Notes: generated from the letters alone by a model not told the origin. A stretch of DNA of 64,000 bases from Cedecea davisae DSM 4568 (GCF_000412335.2 NZ_KE161030.1:96014-160013), one strand, 5' to 3'. Counted from the stretch's first letter, positions 20,050-30,759 are shown. Translations and numbers: made by a program.

Positions 20050-20994
20050 TTATTTCACCGTCCATCCTTTGTAAGTGCCGATGTTGTTCTTATCAATCAT
20101 CGTCACCGGGATCAGCACCGGGCCTTTCGGCGCGGATTTGCCCTGCAGAATGTCGTAACCAATCTCTACTGCTTTTGCCGCCATCACCTGTGGATCCTGA
20201 GCCGGTGTGGCAACAAACAGCGAGCCGCCGCCGCGTTTCAGCGCTTCTTCGCCGTCCGGGCTGCCGTCCACGCCGACGATGAAGAATTCATTACGCTGCG
20301 CCTGCTTAGCCGCCAGATCGGCACCGATCGCCGTCGGATCGTTAATCGCAAATACACCGTCGATCTTCGGATTCGCCGCCAGCAGAGAAGTCATCACTTC
20401 GAGGCCGCCTTCACGGCTGCCCTTAGCATTCTGGTTGGAGGAAAGGATCTTAATGTCCGGGTGTTTTTTGAACTCGGTTTCACAGCCTTCAACGCGGTTC
20501 TGCACGGCGGAAACCGGCGGCCCGTTGATGATGACCACGTTGCCTTTGTCTTTCAGGCGGTCGGCTATGTATTTACAGGCCATTTGCCCCGCTTGGGTGT
20601 TATCCGAGGTGATCGTCGCATCGGCACCGTCTGCCGCTACGTCAACCGCCACAACCACGATCCCGGCTTCTTTCGCCCGCTTCACTGCCGGGCCGATGCC
20701 TTTAGAATCCGCGGCGTTCAGGATAATCATGTCCACCTTCGCGGCGATAAAGTTATCGATCTGTGCCACCTGCTGACCAAGATCGTAGCCGCTGGATACC
20801 AGCGTCACTTTAACGTTATCACCCGCCAGTTTTCGGGCTTCCAGTTCGGCACCTTTGGTTATCTGCACGAAGAACGGGTTGGCCAGATCGCCGACCGTCA
20901 CGCCGATCGACTTTAACTCTTTCGCCTGAGCGAACGGTGCGCCAGCGATCATCGCACCAGCCAGTAACGCGGTAACTATCGGTTTCAAACGCAT
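20050..20994 (-). CDS. Sugar ABC transporter periplasmic binding protein (RbsB-like)
   Basis: A 314-residue periplasmic sugar-binding protein with a cleavable signal (MRLKPIVTALLAGAMIAGAP, cleavage near AQA-KE at 24/25) and a two-lobed type I fold. Typical pentose/hexose-binding segments are present: IGVTVGDLANPFFVQITKGA, NAADSKGIGP, VFAINDPTAIGA and VGVDGSPDGEEAL. It feeds the permease and ATPase encoded just upstream, with gaps of 30 bases or less. Pairing with a lyxose-type isomerase suggests a lyxose- or xylulose-like ligand; that is inference. Confidence 0.9.
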   Translation of the reverse strand: MRLKPIVTALLAGAMIAGAPFAQAKELKSIGVTVGDLANPFFVQITKGAELEARKLAGDNVKVTLVSSGYDLGQQVAQIDNFIAAKVDMIILNAADSKGIGPAVKRAKEAGIVVVAVDVAADGADATITSDNTQAGQMACKYIADRLKDKGNVVIINGPPVSAVQNRVEGCETEFKKHPDIKILSSNQNAKGSREGGLEVMTSLLAANPKIDGVFAINDPTAIGADLAAKQAQRNEFFIVGVDGSPDGEEALKRGGGSLFVATPAQDPQVMAAKAVEIGYDILQGKSAPKGPVLIPVTMIDKNNIGTYKGWTVK

Positions 20995-21024
20995 GCTGTT
21001 TTCCTCACTCGTAGGGTTTTGTTG

Positions 21025-22017
21025 TTATGCACTTTGATGGTGACGGGTACGGTATTTATCGATCAGCACCGCTATGATGATCACCGCCCCTTTGATCACC
21101 AATTGCCAGAAGTAGGAGACGCCCATCAGCGTCATACCGTTATTGAGAGTGGCGATGATCAGCGCGCCCACCAGCGTGCCGGTGATGGTGCCGATGCCGC
21201 CCACAAAGCTGGTGCCGCCGAGGATAACCGCGGCAATCGCGTCCAACTCATAACCCATACCGAGGTTGCCGTTGGCGCTATAGAGGCGCGAGGCGCTCAT
21301 CACGCCGCCGAGGCCCGACAGTAGCCCGCTCATGCCGTAAACAAACAGCAGCACCAGCCAGACCTTGATGCCGGTCAGGCGGGCCGCCTGCATATTGCCG
21401 CCCACCGCGTAAATATGAACCCCGAGCGTGGTGCGGCGCAGAATGAACCAGCACACCGCAATAACCAGCAAGGCGATGACCACCAGCCAAGGGATGGGGC
21501 CAAGATAGGCGTTGCCGATCCACTCGAAGTTAATATTGGAGTTGATAACCGTTGTGCCGTCCGCCAGCAGGTAAGCGGCGCCTCGTAGCGCGGTATAAGT
21601 GCCCAGCGTGACGATGAACGGCGGCAGCCCGGCCCAGGCCACCAGCATGCCGTTAAACAGGCCAAGCCCGGTTCCCATCAGCAGCGCGGCCGGAATAGAA
21701 AGCCCTTCCCAGCCCGGCATCAGCGAAACCACCATCGCGGTGACCGCCGTGGTGCCCAGAATCGACCCCACGGAAAGGTCGATGCCGCCGGTGAGAATAA
21801 TGAACGTCATCCCTGCGGCCAGCACGATGTTGATTGACGACTGCCGGGCGATGTTGAGCAGGTTAGACTCGGTAAAGAAGTTTGGCGCGATAAACCCAAA
21901 AACGGCGATGATCAGCACAAGAATTGGCAAAATGCCGACGGTTTGCAGCAAATCGCCAAACAGCGCCTTCTTCAGCGAGGCGGACTTAGCCGCCGGTTGG
22001 GTGCCTGAGTTAGTCAT
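21025..22017 (-). CDS. Sugar ABC transporter permease (RbsC-like)
   Basis: A 330-residue inner-membrane permease of the BPD_transp_2 family, about nine to ten helices. Signature segments: [48 protein letters not shown] and LNNGMTLMG. Its start overlaps the ATPase stop by 8 bases. It forms the channel for the neighbouring binding protein, probably as a homodimer as in RbsC. Confidence 0.91.
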   Translation of the reverse strand: MTNSGTQPAAKSASLKKALFGDLLQTVGILPILVLIIAVFGFIAPNFFTESNLLNIARQSSINIVLAAGMTFIILTGGIDLSVGSILGTTAVTAMVVSLMPGWEGLSIPAALLMGTGLGLFNGMLVAWAGLPPFIVTLGTYTALRGAAYLLADGTTVINSNINFEWIGNAYLGPIPWLVVIALLVIAVCWFILRRTTLGVHIYAVGGNMQAARLTGIKVWLVLLFVYGMSGLLSGLGGVMSASRLYSANGNLGMGYELDAIAAVILGGTSFVGGIGTITGTLVGALIIATLNNGMTLMGVSYFWQLVIKGAVIIIAVLIDKYRTRHHQSA

Positions 22018-23533
22018 GATGAACCTCTTTCTTATGGGCCTCGGTCACGCCGGTAGCCAGCGTCATAATATTTTCCTGAGTAATGTCGTGGCGCAGCAGC
22101 TCTCCGGCGATGCTGCCTTCCCGCATGACGTATACCCGGTCGCTCATGCCGACCACTTCGGGCAGCTCGCTGGAAATCATCAGAATGGCAACGCCCTGGC
22201 GTGCCAGCTGGTTCATGATGCGGTAAATCTCGCTTTTGGCGCCGACGTCAACGCCGCGCGTTGGCTCATCGAGGATCAGGATTCGCGGGCCGATGGCGAC
22301 CCAGCGCGAAATTAATAGCTTCTGCTGGTTCCCGCCGGAAAGGCCGCCGGCCCGTACCTGAGCATGCGGCACGCGGATGTTGAGCAGGCTGATGGCGTCA
22401 TCGGAAATGGTTTGTGCTTTTTTACGGTCGAGCATGCCGTAGTGCGCGTCGCGCTCCAGCGTTGCCATGGTGATGTTGTCCTGCGCGGCGAGTTCGAGGA
22501 ACAGGCCTTGCTCTTTACGGTTTTCGGTCAAAAAACCGATGCCGTGGCGAATCGCCTCGCGTGGAGAGTGAAGGTTGACCGGTTCGCCGTCGATCTCAAT
22601 CGATCCGCCCGTTGCTTTGCGTACCCCAAAGATCAGCTGCGCCAGTTCCGAACGGCCTGCACCGACCAGCCCCGCCAGCCCGACGATTTCCCCCGAGCGT
22701 ACATGCAGGCTGACGGGCTGGATCTTCCCGTTGTCCGTCAGGTGATGGACGTTAAGGCGCGGGCTGCCAAGCGGAATATTGTGTTCTTTATTAAACAAGT
22801 CGCTAAGCGGGCGGCCAACCATCATGCGCACCAGCTCGCTGGCATTGAGATTTTCACGCGTCAGGCTGCCGACATATTGCCCGTCGCGCAGCACGCTAAC
22901 CCGGTCGGACAGCTCGTAGATTTCGGCCATGCGGTGGCTGATATAGATAATCGCCATGCCCTCATCGCGCAGCCGCAAAATAAGCTCAAACAGGCGGTGC
23001 GTTTCCCGGGAAGAGAGCGCCGCGGTGGGTTCATCCATCACCAGAATACGGCTGTTGCGGTGCAGCGCCCGGGCGATTTCGACCTGCTGCTGTTCGGCAA
23101 TGGTCAACTTCATTACCAGGTCGCTGGCTTTGAACTGCGCGCCAAGGCGGTCGATAACAGCCTGAGCCTGGGTCAGCATCTCTTTACGCTGCACCAGCCC
23201 GCCTCGCGCCAGCTCGCTGCCGAGGAAAATGTTCTGTGCAACGGTCAGATTTGGGGCCAGCTGCATCTCCTGGTAAATAAGGGTGATACCGGCCTTCAGC
23301 GCGTCTTTTGGGCCTTTGATGGCATAGGGCTGGCCGTCAATCAGCACCTCGCCGCTGGTGGCGATATAGGCCCCGGCGAGGATTTTCATCAGAGTGCTTT
23401 TTCCTGCGCCGTTCTCGCCCATCAGAGCGTGGATTTCGCCGGGAAAGACCGTTAAGTCGACGCCTTTTAGCGCATAAAATTTGCCAAAAGATTTGGCAAT
23501 ATTGCGCATTTCCAGAATGGGGACTCTGCTCAT
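22010..23533 (-). CDS. Sugar ABC transporter ATPase (RbsA/AraG-like, double cassette)
   Basis: A 507-residue protein with two fused ATPase domains. The first has Walker [15 protein letters not shown] (about residue 40) and the degenerate signature [15 protein letters not shown] with Walker [12 protein letters not shown]. The second, from about residue 255, has a degenerate Walker A ([10 protein letters not shown]) and a canonical [15 protein letters not shown]. This asymmetry is normal for the family. It is the first gene of the minus-strand operon; the 326-base gap to the kinase gene carries a possible CRP site and repeat copy 4. Confidence 0.92.
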   Translation of the reverse strand: MSRVPILEMRNIAKSFGKFYALKGVDLTVFPGEIHALMGENGAGKSTLMKILAGAYIATSGEVLIDGQPYAIKGPKDALKAGITLIYQEMQLAPNLTVAQNIFLGSELARGGLVQRKEMLTQAQAVIDRLGAQFKASDLVMKLTIAEQQQVEIARALHRNSRILVMDEPTAALSSRETHRLFELILRLRDEGMAIIYISHRMAEIYELSDRVSVLRDGQYVGSLTRENLNASELVRMMVGRPLSDLFNKEHNIPLGSPRLNVHHLTDNGKIQPVSLHVRSGEIVGLAGLVGAGRSELAQLIFGVRKATGGSIEIDGEPVNLHSPREAIRHGIGFLTENRKEQGLFLELAAQDNITMATLERDAHYGMLDRKKAQTISDDAISLLNIRVPHAQVRAGGLSGGNQQKLLISRWVAIGPRILILDEPTRGVDVGAKSEIYRIMNQLARQGVAILMISSELPEVVGMSDRVYVMREGSIAGELLRHDITQENIMTLATGVTEAHKKEVHHD

Positions 23534-23628
23534 AGCGCGCCGCCTGTTTTGATTATCGGGAGTTGCCAGTCAACCACACGTCGGTAAACACAAAATGTCA
23601 GCGGCCGTTCATAATTGTCATAGAGTTG

Positions 23629-23650
23629 AATAGTTAACCTGGATCACATT
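23629..23650 (-). promoter_or_regulatory. Candidate CRP site upstream of the sugar ABC operon
   Basis: On the minus strand AATGTGATCCAGGTTAACTA has one perfect TGTGA half-site and a weaker TTAAC second half at the right spacing. It lies about 100 bases before the ATPase start, a sensible place for catabolite control. Confidence 0.4.
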
Positions 23651-23707
23651 ACCGTTGCGGAAATATTTATCAAAATCCGTGCAATGCTTAACTGGAGTGA
23701 ATGCTTG

Positions 23708-23837
23708 ACCCTCATCCCGGCCCTATCCCTGAAAGGGAGGGGGGAAAAGCGGCGCGCTAATCTTTCTCCACTTCGCCAGGGGAGAGGCAACCTCTTTTTT
23801 CCCCTCTCCCCCGGGGGAGAGGGTTAGGGTGAGGGGG
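23708..23837. repeat. Dispersed hairpin repeat, copy 4 (before the kinase gene)
   Basis: An inverted pair: 23708-23742 beginning ACCCTCATCCCGG and 23801-23837 with CCCCTCTCCCCCGGGGGAGA and ending GGGTGAGGGGG, with a degenerate middle unit at 23763-23788. It ends 22 bases before the histidine kinase ATG, so it is in that gene's leader. Confidence 0.75.
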
Positions 23838-23859
23838 CATAAACAACCACGGAGCCTCT

Positions 23860-26442
23860 ATGACCCAAGCCCGCACCGCCTTTTTCGCCAGCGCCCGTGG
23901 CCGCCTGCTGTTTTTCAATTTGCTGGTGGTGGCGGTGACGCTAATGGTATGTGCGATGGCGGTTCTCGGCTTTGAGCACGCCAGCCGTATTCAGGAACAG
24001 GTGCAGGGGCAAACGCTGAGCGATATGTCGGGCAGCATGGAGCTGGCGCGTGATACGGCAAACGTGGCGACGGCGGCGGTACGGCTGTCTCAGGTTGTGG
24101 GCGCGCTGGAATACCAAAGCGAGGCCGCAAGCCTGAAGCAAACCCAGCTGGCGCTGCAAAACTCGCTCTCTCAGTTAGCCAACGCGCCGCTGGCCGCCCG
24201 CGAGCCGCAGCTGGTTAGCCGCATTATCGAACGCAGCAACGAGCTGGAAAGCAGCGTCACCAATATGCTGGTGATGGGCCATCGCCGCCATTTGCAGCGC
24301 AACCTGCTGCTGAGTGCGCTGTATCAAAATCAGAGCTACCTTGAGCATCTTCAGGAAGTTAACGAGCGTGAGGGGCTGAACGTGCCCGACGCCGACCTGC
24401 TGAAACAGATGGATCGCCTGCTGGTGGTAGCCATTCAATCTTCATCCCCGAGGCCCGCCGTGCGGCAGCTCAGCGAGGTCATGCGGCAACTGCCCGAACA
24501 GGCGTCGTTCCCGCTGGCGGACAAAATTCTTCAGCAGTTCAGCGCCGGTCTGCGCGAGCTGCCGCCGCTTTCGGTCCAGCTTGAGGAGAGCGACTTAGGC
24601 ATCGCCTGGCATATGTACCACATCAAGGCGCTGGTGGCGTTTCTAAATCAGGACATCAACCTGTACGTGCAAAAAGTCGGGGAGGAGTCGCAGCAGCGCA
24701 GCCAGCAGAGCCATAAAGATTTGCAGTCTATTATCGCCTTTATCGGCCTGTTTGCCCTGCTGGCGCTGGTGATAACCGGGTTTGCAGGCTGGTATATCTA
24801 CCGCAACCTTGGTTCTAACTTAACGGCGATTTCCCAGGCCATGACGCGGCTGGCAAAAGGCGAGAAAGAGGTGAGCGTGCCCGCCCAGCAGCGCCGCGAC
24901 GAGCTGGGCGAGTTGGCCAGGGCGTTTAACGTTTTTGCCCGCAACACGGCTTCGCTGGAGCACACATCCCGGCTGTTAAAAGAGAAAAGCACCCTGCTGG
25001 AAACCACGTTCCACGCCATGCGTGACGGTTTTGCCCTGTTCGACAGCGAGGGTTTTTTAGTGGTCTGGAATCAGCAATATCCGCTGTTGCTGGGGCTTGA
25101 ACCCCATCGCCTGCAGCGCGGGCAGCATTATCTTGGCTTGCTCAAACAGGTGAGACCGCTTCAGGAGCATATTCTGGGGAATCTCTCGCGGCCGCTGCCA
25201 AAACCGCAGGAGTTAAGGCTGGAGGATGGCCGCACTATTGAGCTGCGCTTCAGCCCGGTACCGGGGCGGGGTATGGTCAATGTGGTGCTTGAGCGCAGCG
25301 AACGCAAAGCGCTGGAAGAGGCGCTGGTTCATAGCCAAAAAATGAAGGCCGTGGGGCAGCTTACCGGCGGGCTGGCGCACGATTTTAATAACCTGCTGGC
25401 GGTCATTATCGGCAGCCTGGAGCTGACCGCTACCGATTCACCTGATGCGGTGCGCATTTCACGGGCGCTCAAAGCCGCCGAGCGCGGCGCACAGCTCACC
25501 CAAAGGCTGCTGGCCTTCTCCCGCAAACAGTCGCTTCACCCGCGGGCCGTGGCGATGAAAAGCCTGCTCGATAATCTCGACCCGCTAATGCGCCACTCGC
25601 TGCCCTCTCAGTTAACGCTAACGATTGAAGCCCAGCAGCCCGCCTGGCCCGCGTGGATAGACGTTAACCAGCTGGAAAACGCGATTATTAATCTGGTGAT
25701 GAACGCCCGAGACGCGATGGAAGGGCGCAGCGGCGAAATTAAAATTCGCACCTGGAACCAGCGTGTGGTGCGGGGAGAAGGGCGCAAGCAGGACATGGTT
25801 GTGCTGGAGGTCGCAGACAGCGGCCATGGCATGACCGCGGAGGTAAAGGCTCAGGTATTTGAACCGTTCTTTACCACCAAGCAAACCGGGAGCGGAAGCG
25901 GGCTGGGGCTGTCGATGGTTTACGGCTTCGTGCGTCAGTCCGGCGGGCGGGTGCAAATAGATAGCGAACCGGGCAAAGGCACACAGGTTCGGCTGCAACT
26001 GCCGCGTGCGCCTTCTCTTGAGCTGGCGGAAGCGTTGCCCGCGCCGGGCAGGCTGGACGATATTTCTGACCAACTTGTGATGGTGCTGGAAGACGAGCCC
26101 GACGTGCGCCAGACCCTCTGCGAGCAGCTGCACCAGCTCGGCTACCTGACGCTGGAAGCGGGCGATAGCCAGCAGGCGCTGCGGCTGATGGCAGAAGTGC
26201 CGGACATCAGCATTGTTATCAGCGATTTAATGTTGCCCGGCGAGCTGAGCGGGGCCGATGTGCTCCACTCGGCCCGCGTCGCTCATCCCCACCTGAGCCT
26301 GTTGTTGATAAGCGGCCAGGATCTACGGCGCAGCGAGAAGCGGCTGCCCGACGTGGAACTCTTGCGTAAGCCCTTTACCCGAGCGCAGCTTGCTGAGGCG
26401 CTACATAAAGCGCGGGCAGGAAGCAGGAGCGGGCAAGCGTAG
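23860..26442 (+). CDS. Hybrid sensor histidine kinase with C-terminal receiver
   Basis: An 860-residue membrane kinase. Order: membrane helix (16-38), helical periplasmic sensor domain (about 40-287), second helix (290-314), HAMP (315-367), PAS-like domain (about 380-480), dimerisation domain with H507 in [10 protein letters not shown], ATPase domain with N-box near 603-615, DSGHGM near 653 and [14 protein letters not shown] near 677, then a receiver domain (740-855) with D789 in ISDLMLP. No HPt domain is seen, so phosphotransfer to the separate response regulator may be direct or use the receiver as a sink. ATG 23860 follows GGAG. Its last 68 bases overlap the 3' end of alsK in antisense. 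Confidence 0.9.
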   Translation: MTQARTAFFASARGRLLFFNLLVVAVTLMVCAMAVLGFEHASRIQEQVQGQTLSDMSGSMELARDTANVATAAVRLSQVVGALEYQSEAASLKQTQLALQNSLSQLANAPLAAREPQLVSRIIERSNELESSVTNMLVMGHRRHLQRNLLLSALYQNQSYLEHLQEVNEREGLNVPDADLLKQMDRLLVVAIQSSSPRPAVRQLSEVMRQLPEQASFPLADKILQQFSAGLRELPPLSVQLEESDLGIAWHMYHIKALVAFLNQDINLYVQKVGEESQQRSQQSHKDLQSIIAFIGLFALLALVITGFAGWYIYRNLGSNLTAISQAMTRLAKGEKEVSVPAQQRRDELGELARAFNVFARNTASLEHTSRLLKEKSTLLETTFHAMRDGFALFDSEGFLVVWNQQYPLLLGLEPHRLQRGQHYLGLLKQVRPLQEHILGNLSRPLPKPQELRLEDGRTIELRFSPVPGRGMVNVVLERSERKALEEALVHSQKMKAVGQLTGGLAHDFNNLLAVIIGSLELTATDSPDAVRISRALKAAERGAQLTQRLLAFSRKQSLHPRAVAMKSLLDNLDPLMRHSLPSQLTLTIEAQQPAWPAWIDVNQLENAIINLVMNARDAMEGRSGEIKIRTWNQRVVRGEGRKQDMVVLEVADSGHGMTAEVKAQVFEPFFTTKQTGSGSGLGLSMVYGFVRQSGGRVQIDSEPGKGTQVRLQLPRAPSLELAEALPAPGRLDDISDQLVMVLEDEPDVRQTLCEQLHQLGYLTLEAGDSQQALRLMAEVPDISIVISDLMLPGELSGADVLHSARVAHPHLSLLLISGQDLRRSEKRLPDVELLRKPFTRAQLAEALHKARAGSRSGQA

Positions 26443-27319
26443 CCGCGCCCTGAGCGCCGTTAAACGACGACGATGAAGCATCAATAAAACACACGGAGTC
26501 GTGAGGCAGCGGGCGGCGCAGATGTTGTTTGATTTGCGCGACCAGCACTTCGCGAGGGAAAGCGGGCATATCCATTACGCCGCCGCCGAGGATAACCGCG
26601 TCCGGGTCAAACAAGTTGACGCTGGTGGCGATAGCGCGTGCGGCGTGGGCCAGCAGGGCAATGACAAAAGGCTCCTGCTGCGCGTGGCTAAACAGCTCGC
26701 CAATTTCATAGCCGCGCGGGCTGGCATCGTACCAGCGCTTCAGGGCAATCCCGGAGCAAACCGTCTCCAGGCAGCCTGCATTACCGCAGCCGCAGGTTAA
26801 CTGCATATCGCCCTGCGGAATATGCCCCAGCTCCCCGGCCACGCCGTGCGCTCCGGTCCAGGGCGCGCCGTTAAGCCAGATGGCAAAACCCATGCCGGTG
26901 CCGAGGTAAGCGCCAAGTACCTGCTGGTGCTGAAGGCCATTCTGCGCGACGTCAAACGAGAGCTGCAGGTTCACATCACGTGAAAATTCAACCGGACAGT
27001 CGAGGGCATCCTCAAGCTTACCGGCCAGCTCGCCAAGTTCTGCGGGGCTAAGCGGCAGGTTGGGCGTGGAAATAATCGTGCGCCTGTCTTTGCCAACCAG
27101 CGCCGGAAACCCCATCACCATTCCCCGGCAGCGGGCGTTCAGCCTGTCGAGCTGAGCCCCCAACAGTTTAGCTATTCCGCACACCACGCCGCCCGCGATC
27201 ACTTCTGCGGTACGCAGCTTTTCGCAGTGCAGCACCTCTCCGGCTTCATCTTGCAGGCAGAGCCGGATATGGGTGGCGCCCATATCCACTCCGGCCACCA
27301 CATTAAGCGGTTTTGGCAT
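26375..27319 (-). CDS. alsK: D-allose kinase AlsK
   Basis: A 314-residue ROK-family sugar kinase phosphorylating D-allose to allose 6-phosphate. Visible: N-terminal phosphate loop [14 protein letters not shown], catalytic region [11 protein letters not shown], the ROK zinc motif as [10 protein letters not shown] plus [10 protein letters not shown], and [21 protein letters not shown]. Close to E. coli AlsK throughout. Last gene of alsBACEK; its ATG lies inside the alsE end (17-base overlap). The tail is convergent with, and overlaps, the histidine kinase gene. Confidence 0.95.
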   Translation of the reverse strand: MPKPLNVVAGVDMGATHIRLCLQDEAGEVLHCEKLRTAEVIAGGVVCGIAKLLGAQLDRLNARCRGMVMGFPALVGKDRRTIISTPNLPLSPAELGELAGKLEDALDCPVEFSRDVNLQLSFDVAQNGLQHQQVLGAYLGTGMGFAIWLNGAPWTGAHGVAGELGHIPQGDMQLTCGCGNAGCLETVCSGIALKRWYDASPRGYEIGELFSHAQQEPFVIALLAHAARAIATSVNLFDPDAVILGGGVMDMPAFPREVLVAQIKQHLRRPLPHDSVCFIDASSSSFNGAQGAATLARSCFLPALYVAPQQAALG

Positions 27320-27998
27320 GGGGCATAACCTCGTTTTTGGCCGTCAGGATTTGCTCGCTCATCACCTGCCAGGCCTCGTCGATATCCCGGGCGTGATTAA
27401 ACAATCCGGAGGTGCCAACGATAAACACATCTGCCCCGGCGGCCATGAGTCGTTCATAGGTTGCCGCGTTGCAGGAGCCGTCAATCTCAATCTCGTAGCT
27501 CAGCCCTTCGCGCTCGCGCCAGGCCTTTAGCTCGGCCACCTTTTCCAGCATTTCAGGAATAAACGGCTGGCCTGCAAATCCCGGATCAACGGTCATCACC
27601 GTCACCTTGTCTGCCTTATGAATATAGTATTTCATCGCCTCGACAGGGGTTTCCGGGTTCAAAATAAGGCCGACTTTCATGCCGTGGCGGCGGATCTCTT
27701 CGATCAGGCGGAAGGCCTGGCCGTTAATGGTTTCCGGGTGCAGGGTAATAATGTCCGCCCCGGCCTGCGCCAGCTGGCTGATGTAATCCTGCGGGCGGGT
27801 CACCATTAAATGGCAGTCCAGCGGTTTGCTGGCAAGTTTCTTAACCTGACCGACGAAGAACGGGGACAGCGTCAGATTAGGCACAAAGTGGCCGTCCATA
27901 ATGTCGATATGAAAGTAGTCCGCGTGCTGGTCGATAAAAGCTATCTGTTCCTGGAATTTCGCCAGATCCATGCACATCAAAGAGGGGGAAATTTTCAC
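27303..27998 (-). CDS. alsE: D-allulose-6-phosphate 3-epimerase AlsE
   Basis: A 231-residue TIM-barrel epimerase of the ribulose-phosphate epimerase family. It converts D-allulose 6-phosphate to fructose 6-phosphate, the last step of allose catabolism. Active-site segments are intact: [33 protein letters not shown] and IEIDGS. Same length as E. coli AlsE. It is separated from alsC by a 135-base gap carrying an unrelated repeat element, unusual inside this operon. Confidence 0.95.
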   Translation of the reverse strand: MKISPSLMCMDLAKFQEQIAFIDQHADYFHIDIMDGHFVPNLTLSPFFVGQVKKLASKPLDCHLMVTRPQDYISQLAQAGADIITLHPETINGQAFRLIEEIRRHGMKVGLILNPETPVEAMKYYIHKADKVTVMTVDPGFAGQPFIPEMLEKVAELKAWREREGLSYEIEIDGSCNAATYERLMAAGADVFIVGTSGLFNHARDIDEAWQVMSEQILTAKNEVMPHAKTA

Positions 27999-28017
27999 TA
28001 TAAGCTCCTGTAATTCT

Positions 28018-28131
28018 ATGGATTTCGGACGACAGAAAGGCGGCCAGGCTGCGAGTCCCCAGGAGCATAGCTAACTATGTGACTGGGGTGAGCTGATGCA
28101 GCCAACGCATCTGCCGTTCGAAAGACGACGA
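28018..28131. repeat. Enterobacterial intergenic repeat between alsC and alsE
   Basis: A structured element of about 114 bases. Core stem CCCCAG (28057-28062) with CTGGGG (28083-28088) encloses an inner CATAG/CTATG stem; outer segments TTCGGACGAC and GACGACGAA are near-complementary. I recognise the core (GCGAGTCCCCAGGAGC, then GTGACTGGGGTGAGC, then GCAGCCAACGCA) as a sequence seen repeatedly downstream of genes in enterobacteria, but cannot give it a formal name. Confidence 0.7.
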
Positions 28132-28133
28132 AT

Positions 28134-29114
28134 TTACTTGCTGATTAACCGATCCAGGGCCACCGCGGCGATGATCAGCCCCCCCATCACCACCAGCTGG
28201 TAATAGGTTTGTACCTGGAGAATATTGAGGCCGTTGTTGATGGTGCCGATGATCAGGCCGCCTATCACCACCGAGAAGATGCGCCCTTTGCCGCCGAAGA
28301 AGCTGGTGCCGCCGATTATCGCGCTGGCGATGGCATAGGTTTCAAAGCCCATGCCTGCCAACGGCTCTGCGGCACCAAGACGCGCGGTAGAGACCACGCC
28401 AGCCAGCCCGGCGCAGATGCCGGAGATGATAAACACCACCAGCATGTGAAATTTCACGTCGATGCCGGAGTAGAATGCCGAGTTTTTATTGCCGCCGAGG
28501 GCGTAAATATTGCGGCCCAGGCGCGTTCGGGTGGTCAGGAACCACAGTATCCCGGCGACAATCAGCGAGAATATCACCGGCACCGGAATGCCTAACGGCG
28601 TGGCGGCGAAGAAGTTCACGAAGTCAAACGAGAAGCCGTAAACCGAGTTGGCATCTGAGATTACCAGCGTAATACCGCGGAAGATGGCGTTGGTGCCGAG
28701 TGTGATGATGAACGGATGCAGCCCCGTCCAGTTTACCAGGCAGCCGTTAATCGCCCCCAGCAGCCCGCCAACCAGCACGCCGCCGATCAGCGCCGCGAGA
28801 AACGGATCCACGCCGGCCAGCATCAGTTTGGCCGTCACCATGCCGGACAGCGCCAGAATCGCGCCCACCGACAGGTCGATACCCGCCACTAAAATTGCAA
28901 AAAACTCACCCATGCCAATCAGCACCGTGACCGAGCTTTGCACGAAGATGGCGCTGATATTGCTGGCCGTCAGGAAATATTCCGCCGACAGCGTGCCGAA
29001 GATACTGACGATGATCGCGAGGATGAAAAAGGTGCCGTACTTGTCCCAGAACTGCGCGAAATTAAACGGCTTTTTCTCGCTTTCGTCGCGCTTCATTCTT
29101 GTGGTAATGCCCAT
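28134..29114 (-). CDS. alsC: D-allose ABC transporter permease AlsC
   Basis: A 326-residue inner-membrane permease, nearly colinear with E. coli AlsC: FNFAQFWDKYGTFFILAIIV, LVAGIDLSVGAILALSG, NWTGLHPFIITLGTNAIFRG, IIGGTSFFGGKGR and LNILQVQTYYQLVVMG. About ten helices. The start overlaps the alsA stop by 22 bases. The N-terminus differs from E. coli (MGITTRMKRDESEKKP), so the exact start is slightly uncertain. Confidence 0.95.
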   Translation of the reverse strand: MGITTRMKRDESEKKPFNFAQFWDKYGTFFILAIIVSIFGTLSAEYFLTASNISAIFVQSSVTVLIGMGEFFAILVAGIDLSVGAILALSGMVTAKLMLAGVDPFLAALIGGVLVGGLLGAINGCLVNWTGLHPFIITLGTNAIFRGITLVISDANSVYGFSFDFVNFFAATPLGIPVPVIFSLIVAGILWFLTTRTRLGRNIYALGGNKNSAFYSGIDVKFHMLVVFIISGICAGLAGVVSTARLGAAEPLAGMGFETYAIASAIIGGTSFFGGKGRIFSVVIGGLIIGTINNGLNILQVQTYYQLVVMGGLIIAAVALDRLISK

Positions 29115-30625
29115 GCCATAATCTCCTCTTCGCTGATATCGTCGCGATTGCTCAGGATTTGCGTCAGTCGCCCTTCGCAGAACACGGCAATGCGGTCGCA
29201 GACGGCGATAATTTCGGGAAGTTCGGATGACACCATCAGGATGACTTTTCCGTCATCGGCCAGCTGGCGCATCACTTTGTAAATTTCAGCCTTAGCGCCC
29301 ACGTCGATGCCGCGCGTTGGCTCATCGAAAATGAGAACCTCCGGGTTGCAGCATAACCATTTGGAAATCAGCACCTTTTGCTGGTTACCGCCGGAAAGTT
29401 CGGTGATATTTTGCTCTACGCTGTGGCACTTCAGCGCCAGCAGCTGCCGCTGTGCTTCGGCGGTTTTACGCTCCTCGGCTTCACTGAATAGCCCCATCGC
29501 GCCTTTGTAGCCGCCGTGCTTGAGGCTGCGGCTGATAGCCATATTTTGGGCTATCGAAAAGTTGGCGAAGAAACCGTTGTCGCGTCGGCTTTCGGTGATG
29601 TAGCCCATACCTTTTTTCAGGGCGTCCATTGGTGAACGCGGAGAAATGTTTTTGCCGTTAAGCAGAATTTCACCGCTGGCGCGTTTATCCACGCCAAACA
29701 GGCAGTCCATCAGCTCGGTACGCCCGGAACCTACCAGCCCGGAAAAACCGAGGATCTCGCCGCGATTCACGCTGAACGAAATGTCTTTCACCTTTTTACG
29801 GTCGCGGCTGGTGACGTTTTTCACCTCAAACACCGTGTCGCGCTCAACGTTTCCGGCGCTTTCTTTCATGGCGTTGAAGCGGTTTTGCAGCTCGCGTCCC
29901 ACCATCAGACGTACGATATCGTCGTTAGAGACGTCGCTGACCATGCCGCTGCACACGCTGCTGCCGTCTTTCATTACCGTGTAGCGGTCGCAGATGCGGC
30001 GGATCTCTCCCAGCTTGTGGGAGATATAAACAATCGCCGTTCCCTCTTTGCGCAGCTGGTTCATTATCAGGAAGAGATAATCCACCTCTTTATTTGTTAA
30101 AGACGAAGTGGGTTCATCCATAATAATGACTTTGGCATCAAGCATTAAGGTCTTGGCTATTTCCAGCATCTGCTTATGGCTAATGGATAAATTTGCTACC
30201 TTTTCATCAAGGCTGACTTTTAACCCCACGCGCAATAACATCATTGCGGCGCGAATACGCATTTCATTCCAGTCCACAACATTGATGCCAAAAAATTTTT
30301 TAGTCGCGTGGCGGCCAATATAAAGATTTTCCAGCACGGTTAATTCATCAATAACGCTGAGTTCCTGATAAATAATGCCAATGCCGAGTTTTGCTGCCAG
30401 CTTATGGTCGAGTTTATCGTAATTAATTTCATTAATAACAATAGTGCCTTTGCTCGGCTCATGAATACCCGACAGGACTTTCATTAAGGTTGATTTACCT
30501 GCACCATTTTCCCCGAGTAAAGCATGGATCTCGCCGGGGAATATTGTTAAATCAACCGATTTTAATGCGTGAACCGGACCAAAGGATTTGCCGATCCCCG
30601 CCATTGAAATATATGGCGTGACCAT
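29093..30625 (-). CDS. alsA: D-allose ABC transporter ATPase AlsA
   Basis: A 510-residue double-cassette ATPase. N-terminal cassette: Walker [15 protein letters not shown], signature LSISHKQMLEIAKTL, Walker B VIIMDEPTSSL. C-terminal cassette: degenerate GLVGSGRTEL and a good [16 protein letters not shown] start at ATG 30625 (MVTPYISMAG), which gives the E. coli length; the frame stays open four codons to a TTG. The gap to alsB holds repeat copy 5. Confidence 0.95.
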   Translation of the reverse strand: MVTPYISMAGIGKSFGPVHALKSVDLTIFPGEIHALLGENGAGKSTLMKVLSGIHEPSKGTIVINEINYDKLDHKLAAKLGIGIIYQELSVIDELTVLENLYIGRHATKKFFGINVVDWNEMRIRAAMMLLRVGLKVSLDEKVANLSISHKQMLEIAKTLMLDAKVIIMDEPTSSLTNKEVDYLFLIMNQLRKEGTAIVYISHKLGEIRRICDRYTVMKDGSSVCSGMVSDVSNDDIVRLMVGRELQNRFNAMKESAGNVERDTVFEVKNVTSRDRKKVKDISFSVNRGEILGFSGLVGSGRTELMDCLFGVDKRASGEILLNGKNISPRSPMDALKKGMGYITESRRDNGFFANFSIAQNMAISRSLKHGGYKGAMGLFSEAEERKTAEAQRQLLALKCHSVEQNITELSGGNQQKVLISKWLCCNPEVLIFDEPTRGIDVGAKAEIYKVMRQLADDGKVILMVSSELPEIIAVCDRIAVFCEGRLTQILSNRDDISEEEIMAWALPQE

Positions 30626-30656
30626 GACGAGCCTCAATCATTTTTAGCGAAGGTTT

Positions 30657-30737
30657 CCCCTCACCCTAGCCTTCTCCTCATAAGAAGAGGGCTACCTTTT
30701 TTCCCCTCTCCCTGTGGGAGAGGGCCGGGGTGAGGGC
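30657..30737. repeat. Dispersed hairpin repeat, copy 5 (between alsB and alsA)
   Basis: Inverted pair: 30657-30693 starting CCCCTCACCCTAGCC and 30703-30737 with CCCCTCTCCCTGTGGGAGAG and GGGGTGAGGGC. It occupies most of the alsB-alsA gap and may keep binding-protein mRNA more abundant than the downstream part, a common role of intercistronic hairpins. Confidence 0.78.
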
Positions 30738-30759
30738 ACCAGACGACTCGGGTTTAAAA

